A stretch of DNA of 64,000 nucleotides from Girardinichthys multiradiatus (lineage: Eukaryota > Chordata > Actinopteri > Cyprinodontiformes > Goodeidae). Position 1 is the first letter of the stretch; each line of letters starts with the position of its first letter. Positions 58,901 through 63,537 of this stretch are shown piece by piece. The stretch is taken from the NCBI RefSeq assembly GCF_021462225.1, contig NC_061803.1:37346174-37410173 (forward strand). The letters are read 5' to 3'. Position numbers and translations under genes: made by a program. Under the pieces are notes generated by a model. The model was given only the letters and a program-made list of their open reading frames with translations. It was not told where the DNA came from and did no database searches.

Positions 58901-60094
58901 TTGTTTGCAAACTTTCAGGATTTCTATAGAAAAGGTCAGCTGCAGAGCGGGGTCATGTGACCAGTTGAGGCGGCAAAACAGGTGAATTTGAGCTCAAAAA
59001 GCCTAATTTTTCAACAGTGATTTTGTAAAAATGGTAAAAGATATTAAAAAGCTGAATCTTTTGGAAATAGCCCAAGGCTGTGTCATTCATCTGATACTGG
59101 AATGGTGTTTCTGGGTGCAAATATGTGAAGTATGAAGGTTTCAACAATCACAAAGTTTTAGAAGCATCTGAAGCTGTTTCCCATTCATTTGAATGGGATT
59201 TGAAAGAGTTAAAAATTTAAAAAAATATAATGTGGTGTGAAAAGACATAGCCGACATCTCCTGTTGTAGCAGAATGGCTGAAATTGCCATTGCGTATTAT
59301 TGTGTATTATTGTGTGAATGCCTTCAGCATTCACACAATAATACACAATAAAGTTGACACTGACAAGAAAATGCCTGAGCTCAATAAAACTAACAAGAAA
59401 TCTTAATATTTTAAAAATAAATAAAACAATAAAAATAATTTTAAAAATCATGCTATGATTGGCAATAACATTTATCTGTGTGAAAAGTAAAATCAAGTCC
59501 ACAAGTGTGGCTCAGTGGGAAGACTGCTTGTCTTGCAATCTGAAAATTGTGGGTTCAATTCCAGCTTCCAGCAACATGTCCCCTTAGCAAGGCACTATGA
59601 GGGAGCGTATGAATGGGTGAATGTGGGTCTAGTGTTAAGCACTTTGAGTGGTCAGCATGAATAGAAGATCAGTATAGAGAGGCTAAAGGAGTCTTTCACG
59701 TTAAAGAACTCCTTAGCAGAAGTTTGTTGGATCCTCAACATGAACGTTAAAGTCTCCAGCAATGACACACCTGTCAAAATATGACAAGGTAAAGAGAACT
59801 AGGCAGACAATGAATGAAAATGGCAAATTTGGACTCTCTTTGGCAGCCTGTAGACAGTAACTGTGTAAAAAAACTACAAACAGTTTTTAATATTTTGTTT
59901 TTCTCCGGTAGGTTGTGCTCCTCAGTACTTACTATTTTAGACCTAAAGATGTCAAGGAGGCCAGACAGGTGGTTGTACTGGCTTGGCACCTTACGAAGAT
60001 GGACAATCTCAAAGTCTGTGCGCACCCCTGGTCCTTGGCACTCTCCAGCATATATCTTTCTCCACTTCTGCTGTATCTGCACAAACATGGGGAC
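19898..60094 (-). CDS. rab3gap1: Rab3 GTPase-activating protein catalytic subunit (at least 17 exons)
   Basis: Catalytic half of the Rab3GAP complex with RAB3GAP2; it stimulates GTP hydrolysis by Rab3 family GTPases, and the complex has been reported as an exchange factor for Rab18. Exons in transcript order: 59933-60094, 48988-49087, 48718-48799, 47831-47899, 46217-46290, 45832-45924, 44783-44955, 44231-44332, 41017-41189, 39744-39798, 38298-38627, 38073-38210, 25348-25575, 24531-24627, 23226-23329, 21962-22080, 21687-21789, 19898-20100. Each shows high similarity to vertebrate RAB3GAP1 and, except at the last junction, phases join cleanly. Exons encoding roughly the first 200 residues were not found. 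Introns are up to about 12.5 kb and full of mobile elements. The 3' end faces fasn. Confidence 0.95.
20640..21372. repeat. GC-rich block, probable dispersed repeat, split by a SINE
   Basis: A GC-rich, strongly skewed stretch unlike the surrounding AT-rich intron. It is interrupted by the SINE at 21018-21218, and the flanks rejoin seamlessly after removing one target duplication. Open frames over it (20629-21066, 20784-21032) have no recognisable domain. The class is unknown; its compositional contrast suggests an inserted repeat. Confidence 0.45.
21018..21218 (-). mobile_element. tRNA-derived SINE with perfect target duplication
   Basis: On the minus strand: tRNA-like promoter with gatggtgtaggggttaagc and a gtcccggaccc-type B region, body, then the tail aataaaggccactaatgc. 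It is flanked by perfect 12-base direct repeats tcccctgtacat at 21006-21017 and 21219-21230, the signature of target-primed insertion. Confidence 0.85.
21687..21789 (-). CDS. rab3gap1: rab3gap1 exon
   Basis: Encodes [17 protein letters not shown] and [15 protein letters not shown], then GTAAAC donor. Confidence 0.92.
21962..22080 (-). CDS. rab3gap1: rab3gap1 exon
   Basis: Encodes [20 protein letters not shown] and an acidic stretch [12 protein letters not shown]; ends AA before GTAAGC, completing Lys with the next exon. Confidence 0.92.
22400..23110 (+). mobile_element. non-autonomous Tc1-like DNA transposon
   Basis: Inverted ends share gaaatatttcaagcctttat (left, near 22440) and its reverse complement (right, near 23005-23025). 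Inside is a shortened transposase-derived stretch with family-like text around ggtcattgctaaagaagctg and acaaggagtggaccgaggct but no open frame. Intronic in rab3gap1. Confidence 0.65.
23226..23329 (-). CDS. rab3gap1: rab3gap1 exon
   Basis: Encodes [20 protein letters not shown] and [13 protein letters not shown]. The donor is GAG|GTCAGT; an internal GTTAGA is not used because it breaks the frame. Confidence 0.9.
24531..24627 (-). CDS. rab3gap1: rab3gap1 exon
   Basis: Encodes [20 protein letters not shown] and [12 protein letters not shown]; acceptor tttag, donor GTGAGT. Confidence 0.93.
25348..25575 (-). CDS. rab3gap1: rab3gap1 exon, conserved catalytic-region block
   Basis: Encodes [39 protein letters not shown] and [17 protein letters not shown]. 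This arginine-rich block lies in the C-terminal region where the GAP arginine finger of the human protein has been mapped; the exact residue number was not checked. Confidence 0.95.
26609..26790 (+). repeat. DIRS inverted terminal repeat (3' side)
   Basis: Reverse complement of 32236-32411, nearly identical over more than 150 bases, e.g. ggtatctcactatgggacac and gtcgacgtcacgtaggtgat. The outer 47 bases (26562-26608) are not shared with the other repeat. Confidence 0.92.
26822..26892 (+). repeat. DIRS internal complementary region
   Basis: First half (26823-26864) is the reverse complement of the left outer end (26559-26602); second half (26861-26892) is the reverse complement of the right outer end (32400-32431). 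This equals the joined ends of a circle, the template thought to complete both termini during DIRS replication. Confidence 0.92.
26959..30483 (-). CDS. DIRS tyrosine recombinase; reading frame open for 1174 codons
   Basis: The recombinase proper is the last ~345 codons (about 26959-28010): [82 protein letters not shown], the [12 protein letters not shown] box with His and Arg, and [10 protein letters not shown] with the nucleophilic Tyr. The first catalytic Arg is replaced by His (27523-27525). The frame remains open upstream through the whole reverse transcriptase gene, in another frame; whether that part is translated is unknown. The true start is uncertain. The enzyme would insert circular element DNA into the genome. 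Confidence 0.85.
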   Translation of the reverse strand: MGEQDLPDTCTPPTRTRPVPVRVQNATFKATQTACRADVGAHRSEPIEAEEDQSHRELSGAAAVARKHTPVHKHMPVSKNTTFPLHNMFNKVVFWHASRPGAEGAATTKKHKKYVKNNTRTGHGRAAAHEATRGSSRSSFGTATGWSSRSTFATAAHEASRGSSHPTSNTAGCFFCGRSRPGTSAAGSCSETADPSASVAQCLHGSTFRSTGKQHSAVVSVWSVRLGDKDCIQGIQAPICDSPTPFQGHSTVIRPGRVSSHPARGNNFPAAQKSCPAGTAGAKQRRVLLQILSRAEKGRGSATDIGSAGSEHISETVFVQDANTRSSDKVCASRRLVCLHRLERRIFPYPYIPPSQKIPQICVSGRAIRVPGTSFWPLTEPTCIREMHRGSHRASEGKGDASGDIYRRLADCSSIFRGAQDACRDAYFTSDSPGIHNKLGKEHFNPSTNNHLHWPVPEFSRVQSAPLSGTSKSLSGLSGTLSQRHTGEIQVMPQTARSDGVCAGGHHTRPSTHAPVSKVGGVTQLEPHTPCSPQRPGFSHMCTRAEPVEASRFSQHRRYHGNHPDEEGNYHRCLADRLGSHSRGDDGKRRLESTNTDSSHKLSGTPGRDAGTETLSAFYQRAPCFGQNGQHNSGCLHQQTGGSALTSFTRAGIQTDNLDQLTLAVAKSDSRARGNEQRRGSAVKGQSPLQRVETPQRGDDPDMEEVRPSGGRPLRIRGKCSVSDVFLTDRATSSAWAGCSSAQMAAGPTVRLSPAGTDHSYSRQGARGKTLTYSDSSPLARETLASGDFSDATRRAMAASPPQRSPDAGTRRNISSASRAHGPMGLACEGLNLAASGLPQSVIDTIQNARAVSTRNVYEGKWQAFVGWCAKPMVSVMQSPVSDVLTFLQALLDKGLAFSTVKVYLAAISACHVGFGDKTVGQHPLVCQFMKGARRLRPVLRSLTPSWDLPMVLDALSRAPFEPLQQFELKVLSFKTALLIALVSAKHVSDIQALSVNPSCMQFLGESRVLLKPNPAFIPKVATALPCRALELMAFYPPPFSSQEHERLHTLCPVRALRLYVENTADFRKSEQLFVSWASPHKGKPLTKQRLSHWVVGAIIMAYESRGLAPPAGLRAHSTRGVASSWALFQGIPVEEICEAANWATPHTFTRFYKLDVTRPTLAHTVLGVGSTLP
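27990..30368 (-). pseudogene. DIRS reverse transcriptase / RNase H / Dam-like ORF with one in-frame stop
   Basis: From 30368 the frame is open for 180 codons, hits TGA at 29826-29828, and continues in the same frame for over 600 codons. Motifs: [43 protein letters not shown], the polymerase active site YIDDWLIA, then RNase H ([42 protein letters not shown]), then AEVDLFAS and [17 protein letters not shown], the domain that literature on DIRS elements relates to Dam methyltransferases. The first protein section is Pro/Gln-rich. Only one lesion is seen; readthrough cannot be excluded. Confidence 0.88.
30499..32013 (-). CDS. DIRS gag-like protein, 504 aa, intact
   Basis: Begins [19 protein letters not shown] with a Cys-rich N-terminus (CTCG, CASCLG, CEHC), then an acidic Ser-rich region and a conserved middle ([36 protein letters not shown]). 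The C-terminus is Pro- and Lys-rich, ending SAKKKRRAT. There is no internal stop. The role, by family, is to bind element RNA and form particles. The region LPPVEP..ASHL resembles MPAVEP..ASL of the other DIRS gag in the window. Confidence 0.85.
   Translation of the reverse strand: MNRVKPPSRTCTCGNLIAGADTHSVCASCLGLQHAQDALASPASCEHCARLSLKSRRCRLARQASLSEVDPMMGVANPPPPELPSTDEREPTLAGASWDDQLDAVAPLTDPEEDEAALPGFSTLTNAESESEMESISLGSDDDELDCGPYAIQSVAKPSVTDDTSRCGSPNPTATDLHDVCRRAAKKLGIEWPETLTETTTSRYEGKRLPRAKSSGRQLLPVFPECLEEATRSWSNPLTAKNPALGGSALDWTGMEAGGFSHLPPVEPLLASHLHPSQKLAMTAAGPTLPFKADSFQSTLNEKSYKAVAASVKALNASSLLLAYQAELQEQMTGTPMADLWDELCVVTDLCLRLHRSAVQASGRAMALMVTQERARWLNLSSLSQREKNQLLDTPVDPKSLFGPTVAAMQKRCAEKKREGEALKLCLPRKAQPPPPPAPRVPFAQAAARPAYRIPKRQPQSADRGKQTELKGAWGRKPFAPPTTPGNRATPSATVSAKKKRRAT
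32236..32411 (-). repeat. DIRS inverted terminal repeat (5' side)
   Basis: Partner of 26609-26790. It lies upstream of gag and contains a tttatac TATA-like stretch and gacgtcac motifs, so it may hold the promoter. Confidence 0.9.
32434..32872. other. rab3gap1 intron between DIRS and L2 insertions
   Basis: No gene or repeat recognised. A short GC-richer stretch near 32650-32720 has gccgctacgc-type repeats but no clear identity. Confidence 0.4.
32949..34623 (-). pseudogene. L2 LINE reverse transcriptase, broken
   Basis: Frames 34357-34623, 33409-34296 and 32949-33401 together cover the polymerase: [51 protein letters not shown], active site [11 protein letters not shown], then thumb and C-terminal [18 protein letters not shown] and [16 protein letters not shown]. 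Stops and frameshifts separate the pieces. Confidence 0.9.
34776..35719 (-). pseudogene. L2 LINE endonuclease fragment
   Basis: Two overlapping frames: 35273-35719 with [20 protein letters not shown] and 34776-35453 with [11 protein letters not shown] (endonuclease Asp/Asn motif), [14 protein letters not shown] and [11 protein letters not shown] frameshift lies near 35400. The 5' part of the endonuclease is missing. Confidence 0.8.
35921..37392 (+). mobile_element. unclassified 1.47-kb insertion, solo-LTR-like
   Basis: It interrupts a Tc1 transposase and is flanked by a perfect 10-base repeat ACAACATAGA (35911-35920 and 37393-37402). The ends contain TGTTGG (35925) and CCAACA (to 37395), a TG..CA pattern with a short inverted repeat, as in LTRs. 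Inside are TGACGTCA at 36079-36086, TATATA at 36095-36100 and AATAAA at 37066-37071. There is no long ORF or second copy in the window. A solo LTR is the simplest reading, but a 10-base duplication is longer than LTR elements normally leave. Confidence 0.5.
36079..36100 (+). promoter_or_regulatory. CRE plus TATA box inside the 35921-37392 insertion
   Basis: TGACGTCA (36079-36086) lies 8 bases before TATATA (36095-36100); another gacgtcac occurs near 35971. The spacing resembles a compact RNA polymerase II promoter such as a U3 region. Confidence 0.5.
38073..38210 (-). CDS. rab3gap1: rab3gap1 exon
   Basis: Forty-six codons: [39 protein letters not shown]. The next exon in the transcript is 12.5 kb away, across the DIRS and L2 insertions. 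Confidence 0.95.
38298..38627 (-). CDS. rab3gap1: rab3gap1 exon, acidic variable region
   Basis: One hundred ten codons beginning [14 protein letters not shown], then a Ser/Lys/Glu-rich low-complexity part, [18 protein letters not shown], and [10 protein letters not shown] before GTAACG. The [10 protein letters not shown] block is diagnostic. Confidence 0.95.
38757..39500. repeat. dispersed fish repeat fragments
   Basis: Starts with ttttatttatatagcaccaa and tcgtctcaaggcacttcaca and later has aaaaactcccttttaacagg and gccagcagaaccaggctcag, a pairing common in fish genomes. The class name was not determined. Part of the same repeat recurs at 61905-61975. Confidence 0.55.
39744..39798 (-). CDS. 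rab3gap1: rab3gap1 short exon
   Basis: Eighteen codons: [18 protein letters not shown]. Phase joins the exons at 41017 and 38627 exactly. Confidence 0.92.
39900..40866 (-). mobile_element. degenerate Tc1-like transposon
   Basis: Minus-strand transposase remnants are visible as antisense text (cccccacagcataatactgcc, atgtggggatggtgtggtc, tcccacttgagctgtgg), and the right end reads aatgaataattttgcagggc, a Tc1-type terminus. There are no open frames. The left boundary is approximate. Confidence 0.65.
41017..41189 (-). CDS. rab3gap1: rab3gap1 exon
   Basis: Encodes [40 protein letters not shown]. The acceptor AG at 41190-41191 gives a start matching the family (NLFLQLKS). Confidence 0.94.
41560..42060 (+). 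mobile_element. LINE ORF2 fragment (reverse transcriptase, C-terminal side)
   Basis: The frame carries [34 protein letters not shown] and later [10 protein letters not shown], matching a common fish non-LTR polymerase region after the catalytic motif. It is short, frameshifted and intronic in rab3gap1. Confidence 0.6.
42685..42724. repeat. perfect 18-bp palindrome with 4-base loop
   Basis: Arms 42685-42702 (tatcagcaccagtccgct) and 42707-42724 are exact reverse complements around gcga. It lies within AT-rich intron. Confidence 0.9.
42721..42760 (+). repeat. 18-bp tandem duplication
   Basis: Unit gataactgctccaataac at 42721-42738 repeats exactly at 42739-42756, plus gata. It overlaps the last four bases of the palindrome. 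Confidence 0.9.
43574..43618. repeat. perfect 21-bp palindrome with 3-base loop
   Basis: Arms 43574-43594 (atttctgcagatcccacaca plus t) and 43598-43618 are exact reverse complements around ctt. Confidence 0.9.
44231..44332 (-). CDS. rab3gap1: rab3gap1 exon
   Basis: Thirty-four codons [18 protein letters not shown] to EQEKSSDN, a variable hydrophilic region after the conserved YLFPDA. Confidence 0.88.
44783..44955 (-). CDS. rab3gap1: rab3gap1 exon
   Basis: Encodes [39 protein letters not shown] and VDVLNSILL. The local sequence is GC-rich relative to its AT-rich flanks. Confidence 0.94.
45832..45924 (-). CDS. rab3gap1: rab3gap1 exon
   Basis: Encodes [20 protein letters not shown] and [10 protein letters not shown]; donor GTCAGT. 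Confidence 0.93.
46217..46290 (-). CDS. rab3gap1: rab3gap1 exon
   Basis: Encodes [19 protein letters not shown] and PQCLLG; acceptor aacag, donor GTAGGT. Confidence 0.93.
46441..46630 (+). mobile_element. tRNA-derived SINE with target duplication
   Basis: A-box TGGTGTAGGGG at 46456-46466 and B-box GGTTCGAGTCC at 46510-46520 fit the internal RNA polymerase III promoter. The tail is aataaaggccactattgccg plus A-rich. Flanks tctttaaaataattaacttt (46420-46439) and tctttcaaataattaacctt (46631-46650) are near-identical. Confidence 0.85.
46655..47240 (+). mobile_element. L1/Tx1-like LINE reverse transcriptase fragment
   Basis: Shows [42 protein letters not shown] (Asp of the FADD box changed to Gly) and [14 protein letters not shown]. 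It is the same family as the element at 1-4650 and includes the palm region that copy has lost. Stops interrupt it. Confidence 0.8.
47480..47745 (-). repeat. LINE-derived repeat fragment
   Basis: Text such as ccatttatctgagatcgggt, ctcccaggccagacgggata and gggagacgcccaggaggcat matches a widespread fish CR1/L2-like repeat. No ORF. Confidence 0.5.
47831..47899 (-). CDS. rab3gap1: rab3gap1 exon
   Basis: Encodes [20 protein letters not shown], one of the most conserved blocks, ending VYS across the junction. Confidence 0.94.
48270..48490 (+). mobile_element. Tc1-like transposase C-terminal fragment
   Basis: The second and third catalytic regions are recognisable in decayed form: tcccaaacatatccccaaag (DPKHTSK-type) and gtctggaatggtcctcaat (VLEWPS-type). 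No end repeats seen. Confidence 0.5.
48718..48799 (-). CDS. rab3gap1: rab3gap1 exon
   Basis: Encodes [20 protein letters not shown] and ACEEPIS; donor GTAAAA. Confidence 0.93.
48988..49087 (-). CDS. rab3gap1: rab3gap1 exon
   Basis: Encodes [20 protein letters not shown] and [13 protein letters not shown]; donor GTATGC. The upstream exon is 10.8 kb away, across the LTR element. Confidence 0.94.
49088..50200. other. rab3gap1 intron, nothing recognised
   Basis: AT-rich sequence without exon, RNA or clear repeat signals. Short ORFs such as 49118-49300 lack motifs. Confidence 0.5.
50205..50873 (-). mobile_element. Tc1-like transposon remnant carrying a SINE
   Basis: The ORF at 50217-50408 starts [20 protein letters not shown] and GYRKIAKQS, the N-terminal helix-turn-helix of Tc1-type transposases. 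The right end reads ttctccccactgtag, a Tc1 terminus. The transposase after residue ~60 is missing, and a SINE interrupts the 5' part. Confidence 0.75.
50488..50594 (+). mobile_element. tRNA-derived SINE head, nested in Tc1
   Basis: A-box TGGTGTAGGGG at 50503-50513 and a B-box GGTTCCAGTCC near 50565-50575. The 3' tail typical of the family is absent, so the copy stops shortly after the tRNA-like head. Confidence 0.8.
50955..51290. repeat. degenerate minisatellite rich in gctaac/gttagc
   Basis: Irregular repetition of ggctaacatt, taaatgctaac, actagca and ttcaatatgt blocks over about 330 bases, ending just before the LTR element. Confidence 0.7.
51314..51913 (+). repeat. 5' LTR
   Basis: Begins tgtagaatataaactattta and ends cttcaaca (TG..CA). 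Contains TATATAAA at 51680-51687 and AATAAA at 51839-51844, the U3 promoter and poly(A) signal in expected order. Confidence 0.9.
51680..51687 (+). promoter_or_regulatory. LTR TATA box
   Basis: TATATAAA followed 152 bases later by AATAAA, consistent with a U3-R-U5 layout. Confidence 0.7.
51916..51933 (+). promoter_or_regulatory. primer-binding site, tRNA-His-like
   Basis: tggtgccgtgacccggat begins three bases after the LTR end. It resembles the tRNA-His primer site with one difference; the tRNA assignment is from memory of that site. Confidence 0.65.
52953..52999. repeat. CA microsatellite
   Basis: About 15 CA units followed by imperfect cata/cacata repeats, inside the LTR element interior. 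Confidence 0.95.
53132..53395 (+). other. 87-codon ORF in LTR element leader, unidentified
   Basis: A small ORF with a Cys cluster (CCCKARR) and a Pro/Gly-rich end. No family recognised; it lies where gag would be but is too short to call. Confidence 0.25.
56678..57049 (+). pseudogene. retroviral integrase C-terminal remnant
   Basis: Contains [11 protein letters not shown] and WNGPYQILL, the SH3-like C-terminal part of gammaretrovirus-type integrases. The catalytic core, reverse transcriptase and protease are not found upstream, and the frame drifts after QILL. Nonfunctional relic. Confidence 0.7.
57826..57837 (+). promoter_or_regulatory. polypurine tract
   Basis: caaaagggggat sits directly before the 3' LTR start at 57838, the plus-strand primer position. 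Confidence 0.75.
57838..58059 (+). repeat. 3' LTR, truncated to its first 222 bases
   Basis: Matches 51314-51535 with about three differences, then stops abruptly; TATA, poly(A) signal and U5 are absent. Confidence 0.88.
58060..59297. other. rab3gap1 intron, nothing recognised
   Basis: AT-rich sequence with no exon or clear repeat. Short minus-strand ORFs (58710-58910, 58953-59147) lack motifs. Confidence 0.45.
59298..59350. repeat. perfect 24-bp palindrome with 5-base loop
   Basis: Arms 59298-59321 (tattgtgtattattgtgtga plus atgc) and 59327-59350 are exact reverse complements around cttca. Confidence 0.92.
59505..59690 (+). mobile_element. tRNA-derived SINE, second family
   Basis: A-box TGGCTCAGTGG at 59508-59518 and B-box GGTTCAATTCC at 59552-59562, then a tRNA-unrelated body ending gcactttgagtggtcagcat. 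It differs from the 21018/46441/50488 family. Confidence 0.8.
59933..60094 (-). CDS. rab3gap1: rab3gap1 exon, most 5' one found
   Basis: Fifty-four codons: [40 protein letters not shown] and [12 protein letters not shown], then GTAAGT. It begins exactly as an internal exon (acceptor AG at 60095-60096), so more 5' exons must exist. Confidence 0.94.
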
Positions 60095-60179
60095 CTGACT
60101 GGATGGACAAGATGAAAGAGGCTGGTTTTAATACTTCTCAAAAACTAGTTCAATGTTCACTTTATACAGATTGTGTTTT

Positions 60180-60350
60180 GAATAGAATAGAATTCTTTAT
60201 TTGTTATTGCTCTACATGGGTGCAACGCAATTTTCACAACAGAACAAAAAGAGTGCAGGCTAGTAGTGCAAATTAAAGAAAATAAATATTAAAAAGTTAA
60301 AAAAGTTATAAAAAGTTATAAAAAAAAGTTATAAGGACTGTGCAGGTGGA
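60180..60350. repeat. low-complexity repeat fragment
   Basis: tagaattctttatttgttat followed by iterated aaaagttata units at 60290-60335. It resembles the tail of a common fish retroelement; class not determined. Confidence 0.45.
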
Positions 60351-61904
60351 AAAAAATATATATACAACAATATTGACATTTGCTGCCCTAAACTAAATTA
60401 CCTCATGTTCCTTTGCTTTTAGGAGCTAAAGACTGCTTTGAAAAGTTGTGTCATTAAAGGCACAAATGCCAAGGCCTAAAGTTTTGGCCCAGACAGTTTT
60501 TGTGTTTGTAGCTTGATTAGAGATTATTTAACAGTGTGTTCAGATGAAGAATACCACATATTAACCCCAATGACCCCCATAATGACTTGCTGGCAGTCTT
60601 TTTACTGATTGACATCAGACTCATTCAATAAATGAGAACGTTATAGAAAAGTTCATTTATTCCAGTAACTTTGATCACTGATTACATTGTATAGATCAAT
60701 TCCACAGAGACTGTTTTCAAGCCTTTATTTCTGTTATGATTTTCTGCTTTCAGCCAATGAAAACCTGACATTTAAGATTAGAATATGACTAAGAAAAAAC
60801 ATGGGCTTCATGAAAGGTATGTTTAATAATGAGGTTTGCAGACACTTCAGCTCCACCACAGCATTTCAATGAGGTTTTTCTTCTTCATCCATTCTACTGC
60901 AGACCTGCTGTTGAGTTTCAGTTAAGGATCCAGTTTCAGCCAAGCTTTAGCTGTCTGATAGAGGGCCTTACATTTACCCTTATACAAATGAGTTCAAGAC
61001 AGTAAAGATGCTGGAAGCCTTTCTGTTCAGTGGGACAGATTATTATAATGGTGTCTTTACTGGTCTCTGTAAATAAAATAAAAATAAATCAGGAAGCAGT
61101 AGCTCATCTAAAATGATGCTTCCTGAGTCCTGACCAGCAGCAGGAAAACAGATCACATTACAACAGCTCACAGGTCATTGCACTGCCTACCTTTTGGTAA
61201 AAGGAGTTTCTGGTTTGAACCATATAAACCCTTCAGGTCTACAAAGACCTCCTGACTCTCAGTGTTCTCAGCACCAGATCTAAATAATAGAAACATTTAG
61301 TTTCTATTCTCAGCTCTGGAAAAACTGTCTGAAAACCTAAGAAGTGCAGAAACTCTTGGTTTCTTTATATCAGGACTGAAAACATTTTTGTTTAAAGCGG
61401 CTTAAAAAATTACTTTAATCAGGTTCTTTTTTTCAATGTATAAACTCTTGATTTGCTTTAAATGAGCAAAGACATAATTTTTTTTATGTGATACTTATAT
61501 TTTACTAATTTTAATGTTTCTGGCTTTTAATGTAATTCTCCATATGACAGTTCGTTTATGTTCCTGTACAAAAACTTGCTTTTACAGACCTAAGTTGTGC
61601 TTTCTTCTGGAAATGCTTCCAGTTAATCCATGATTATTCAGGCCTTTCCTAACTGGTCTGTCATGATCTTGGACATTTCTGGCCTGTTTCTGGAACCACA
61701 AAACCAGTTTATCCCTTAAATAGAGAAAACACAGCATATTCAGTTTCATTACACTATCCTGTTGTAAACGGGACGTTCTGGACAACAAAAATACGTCCCC
61801 TGTAGACATTTCATTCGTATGTTCAGAATTAATGTGTTTAAAACTGAATCTTTATGCTGATTGTGAAAAGAGGAAAATGTATCATTCAATTCAAATAATT
61901 CAAT
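60351..61904. other. intron or upstream region, nothing recognised
   Basis: No rab3gap1 N-terminal exon or other gene was identified here on either strand. Confidence 0.45.
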
Positions 61905-61975
61905 TTTGTTCATATAGCGCCAATTCACAACACGTCGTCTCAAGGCACTTTACAAAGTCAATTTAATCGAATAAT
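61905..61975. repeat. short copy of the 38757 repeat
   Basis: ttcatatagcgccaattcac and cgtcgtctcaaggcacttta match the start of the repeat at 38757-39500. Confidence 0.6.
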
Positions 61976-62109
61976 ACAGATTTCAAATTCACTTTCAGGA
62001 CTGCAAGACGTTGCTCTGATTCTATTTCTCTTGCTCTCGGTGGAAGACACACATGTTTTCTCTCCATCCCTGGTGATCTCTGCTTCTGCTTTTTGTCTGT
62101 ATTTTTCTC

Positions 62110-63460
62110 AGAGCCTCGCTTTGCATATCCTCCAAACTTTTAAATGATGGATTTGGTCAGCTGGACTCTCAACGTAATTGATCACATTTGTTTTTCAACG
62201 GAAAGACAGGGTAAAGGAGAACCTCTTGTCCAGACGGGACGTTGTTCTCTCGATACACAATGGATTCTTGGCAGCAGTGGAAGATTGTGTGCCTGACTAT
62301 GATGTCGGTCGAGGACGTAGAAGATGTGTACATATTTGGACTTTTGATAACAGGATTTCTGCTTTTTTGGAGTTGGTGGTTACCTGGCTTATCGAGTGAT
62401 TCGCAAAACGTGGACGGCTGTCCAAAGCTGTCTGCAATGTTGGATGGAATCTGTAGAGCGATCAACACTCAGACTGAAATGTGCAGAATCGCAAGGTGGA
62501 CACGATTCTTGAACAGAATCGCAGCCTGGCAGCGGCTGGACTCAGAAGTTAAAGGATATAATCTTGGAGAAGTTGTACGCTCGAGATCTGTGAAAAGTAC
62601 CAGAAATTTGGCTATTTGGATTCGCAATTGAGACATACCAGTAAAACTCTTAATGTAGTTGGAAATTCACAACTGCCTAAACCACAACATTTATTGTTTT
62701 TCTAAATCTGGTGCCCCAATGTGGCCTTGGCAACTTCTGCTAACTGGCTATCGACAAAATATCTCCTGGATGTTATATAAACACGACACTCTTCCCCAGC
62801 ACTCCCCTACCAGCTGTGTGCTGATAGGACTATGTGGCCGACTGATAAAACTTCCACCTCTCTTCTCAAGGACAATGATCAGTGTTGACAGTCTAATTCT
62901 TGCAAACACACTCAGACTTATATATTTGCACCCTCAAGATTCCACCGTACCCTTGCTAAATCTTTACTTATGTGTGTGTTGCTTACCCATGCTGAGGTTT
63001 TATTGTACTACTTCAGACTGTATTCTGTATTTTTTTCCTCCTATCTTACTTTACCTAAATGTGTGATTTCATTACTTTTCATAGATTTTCAGATTTCTCA
63101 GAAGGATTACCAGCGACGATTTTACCCCAATGACCATAGATCTAGATTTCTGAGAAGGATTGTATTACAACTATTACAACTATTACCAGTGAAAGCCAAA
63201 CATTATTAGTATTTGAAAGTTTGGACCTTCCTTCTAGCACAGGATGAATTCCTTACCAGAGAGGACTTAATGATCTAATTACCTCTATTAGAAAGGGTGG
63301 ATTAGAACCAGATCTTACCAGTAAACTCCCAAGGATTATTAATGTCATTTGATTTGTTTTTTTGTTTGATTTTCTGTATTATTGTAATGTTTTTCTTCAT
63401 GTACAGCGCTTTGAGTGCCTTGTTGCTGAAAAGCGCTAAATAAATTTGACTTGACTTGAC
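62110..63460 (+). mobile_element. unidentified element with small membrane-protein ORF and LINE-like 3' tail
   Basis: A stretch with one clear ORF (62242-62631) and a 3' end reading tacagcgctttgagtgcctt then aaataaatttgacttgactt, the tandem tail style of fish LINE/SINE 3' ends. The 5' boundary is a guess. No reverse transcriptase is present, so if mobile it would be non-autonomous. Confidence 0.4.
62242..62631 (+). CDS. 129-aa ORF with one predicted transmembrane segment, unknown family
   Basis: The hydrophobic core VYIFGLLITGFLLFWSWWL (residues about 30-48) is preceded by acidic SVEDVEDV and followed by a cysteine-containing, Arg-rich tail (CRAINTQTEMCRIARWTRFL). The likely start is the second Met region near 62266 (MDSWQQW) or the first at 62242. 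It is not recognised; the intact frame inside apparent repeat DNA is the main evidence that it is real. Confidence 0.4.
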   Translation: MFSRYTMDSWQQWKIVCLTMMSVEDVEDVYIFGLLITGFLLFWSWWLPGLSSDSQNVDGCPKLSAMLDGICRAINTQTEMCRIARWTRFLNRIAAWQRLDSEVKGYNLGEVVRSRSVKSTRNLAIWIRN

Positions 63461-63537
63461 GCAGGACTCAAAGCTCCAGGAGAGGCAAGTAATTTGCTTT
63501 TTATGTGATTCATGCTGAAGAACATCTGCACACAGAT

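Noticed and set aside
59505..59575. Possible tRNA gene
   Set aside because: Imperfect stems and a SINE body follows directly.
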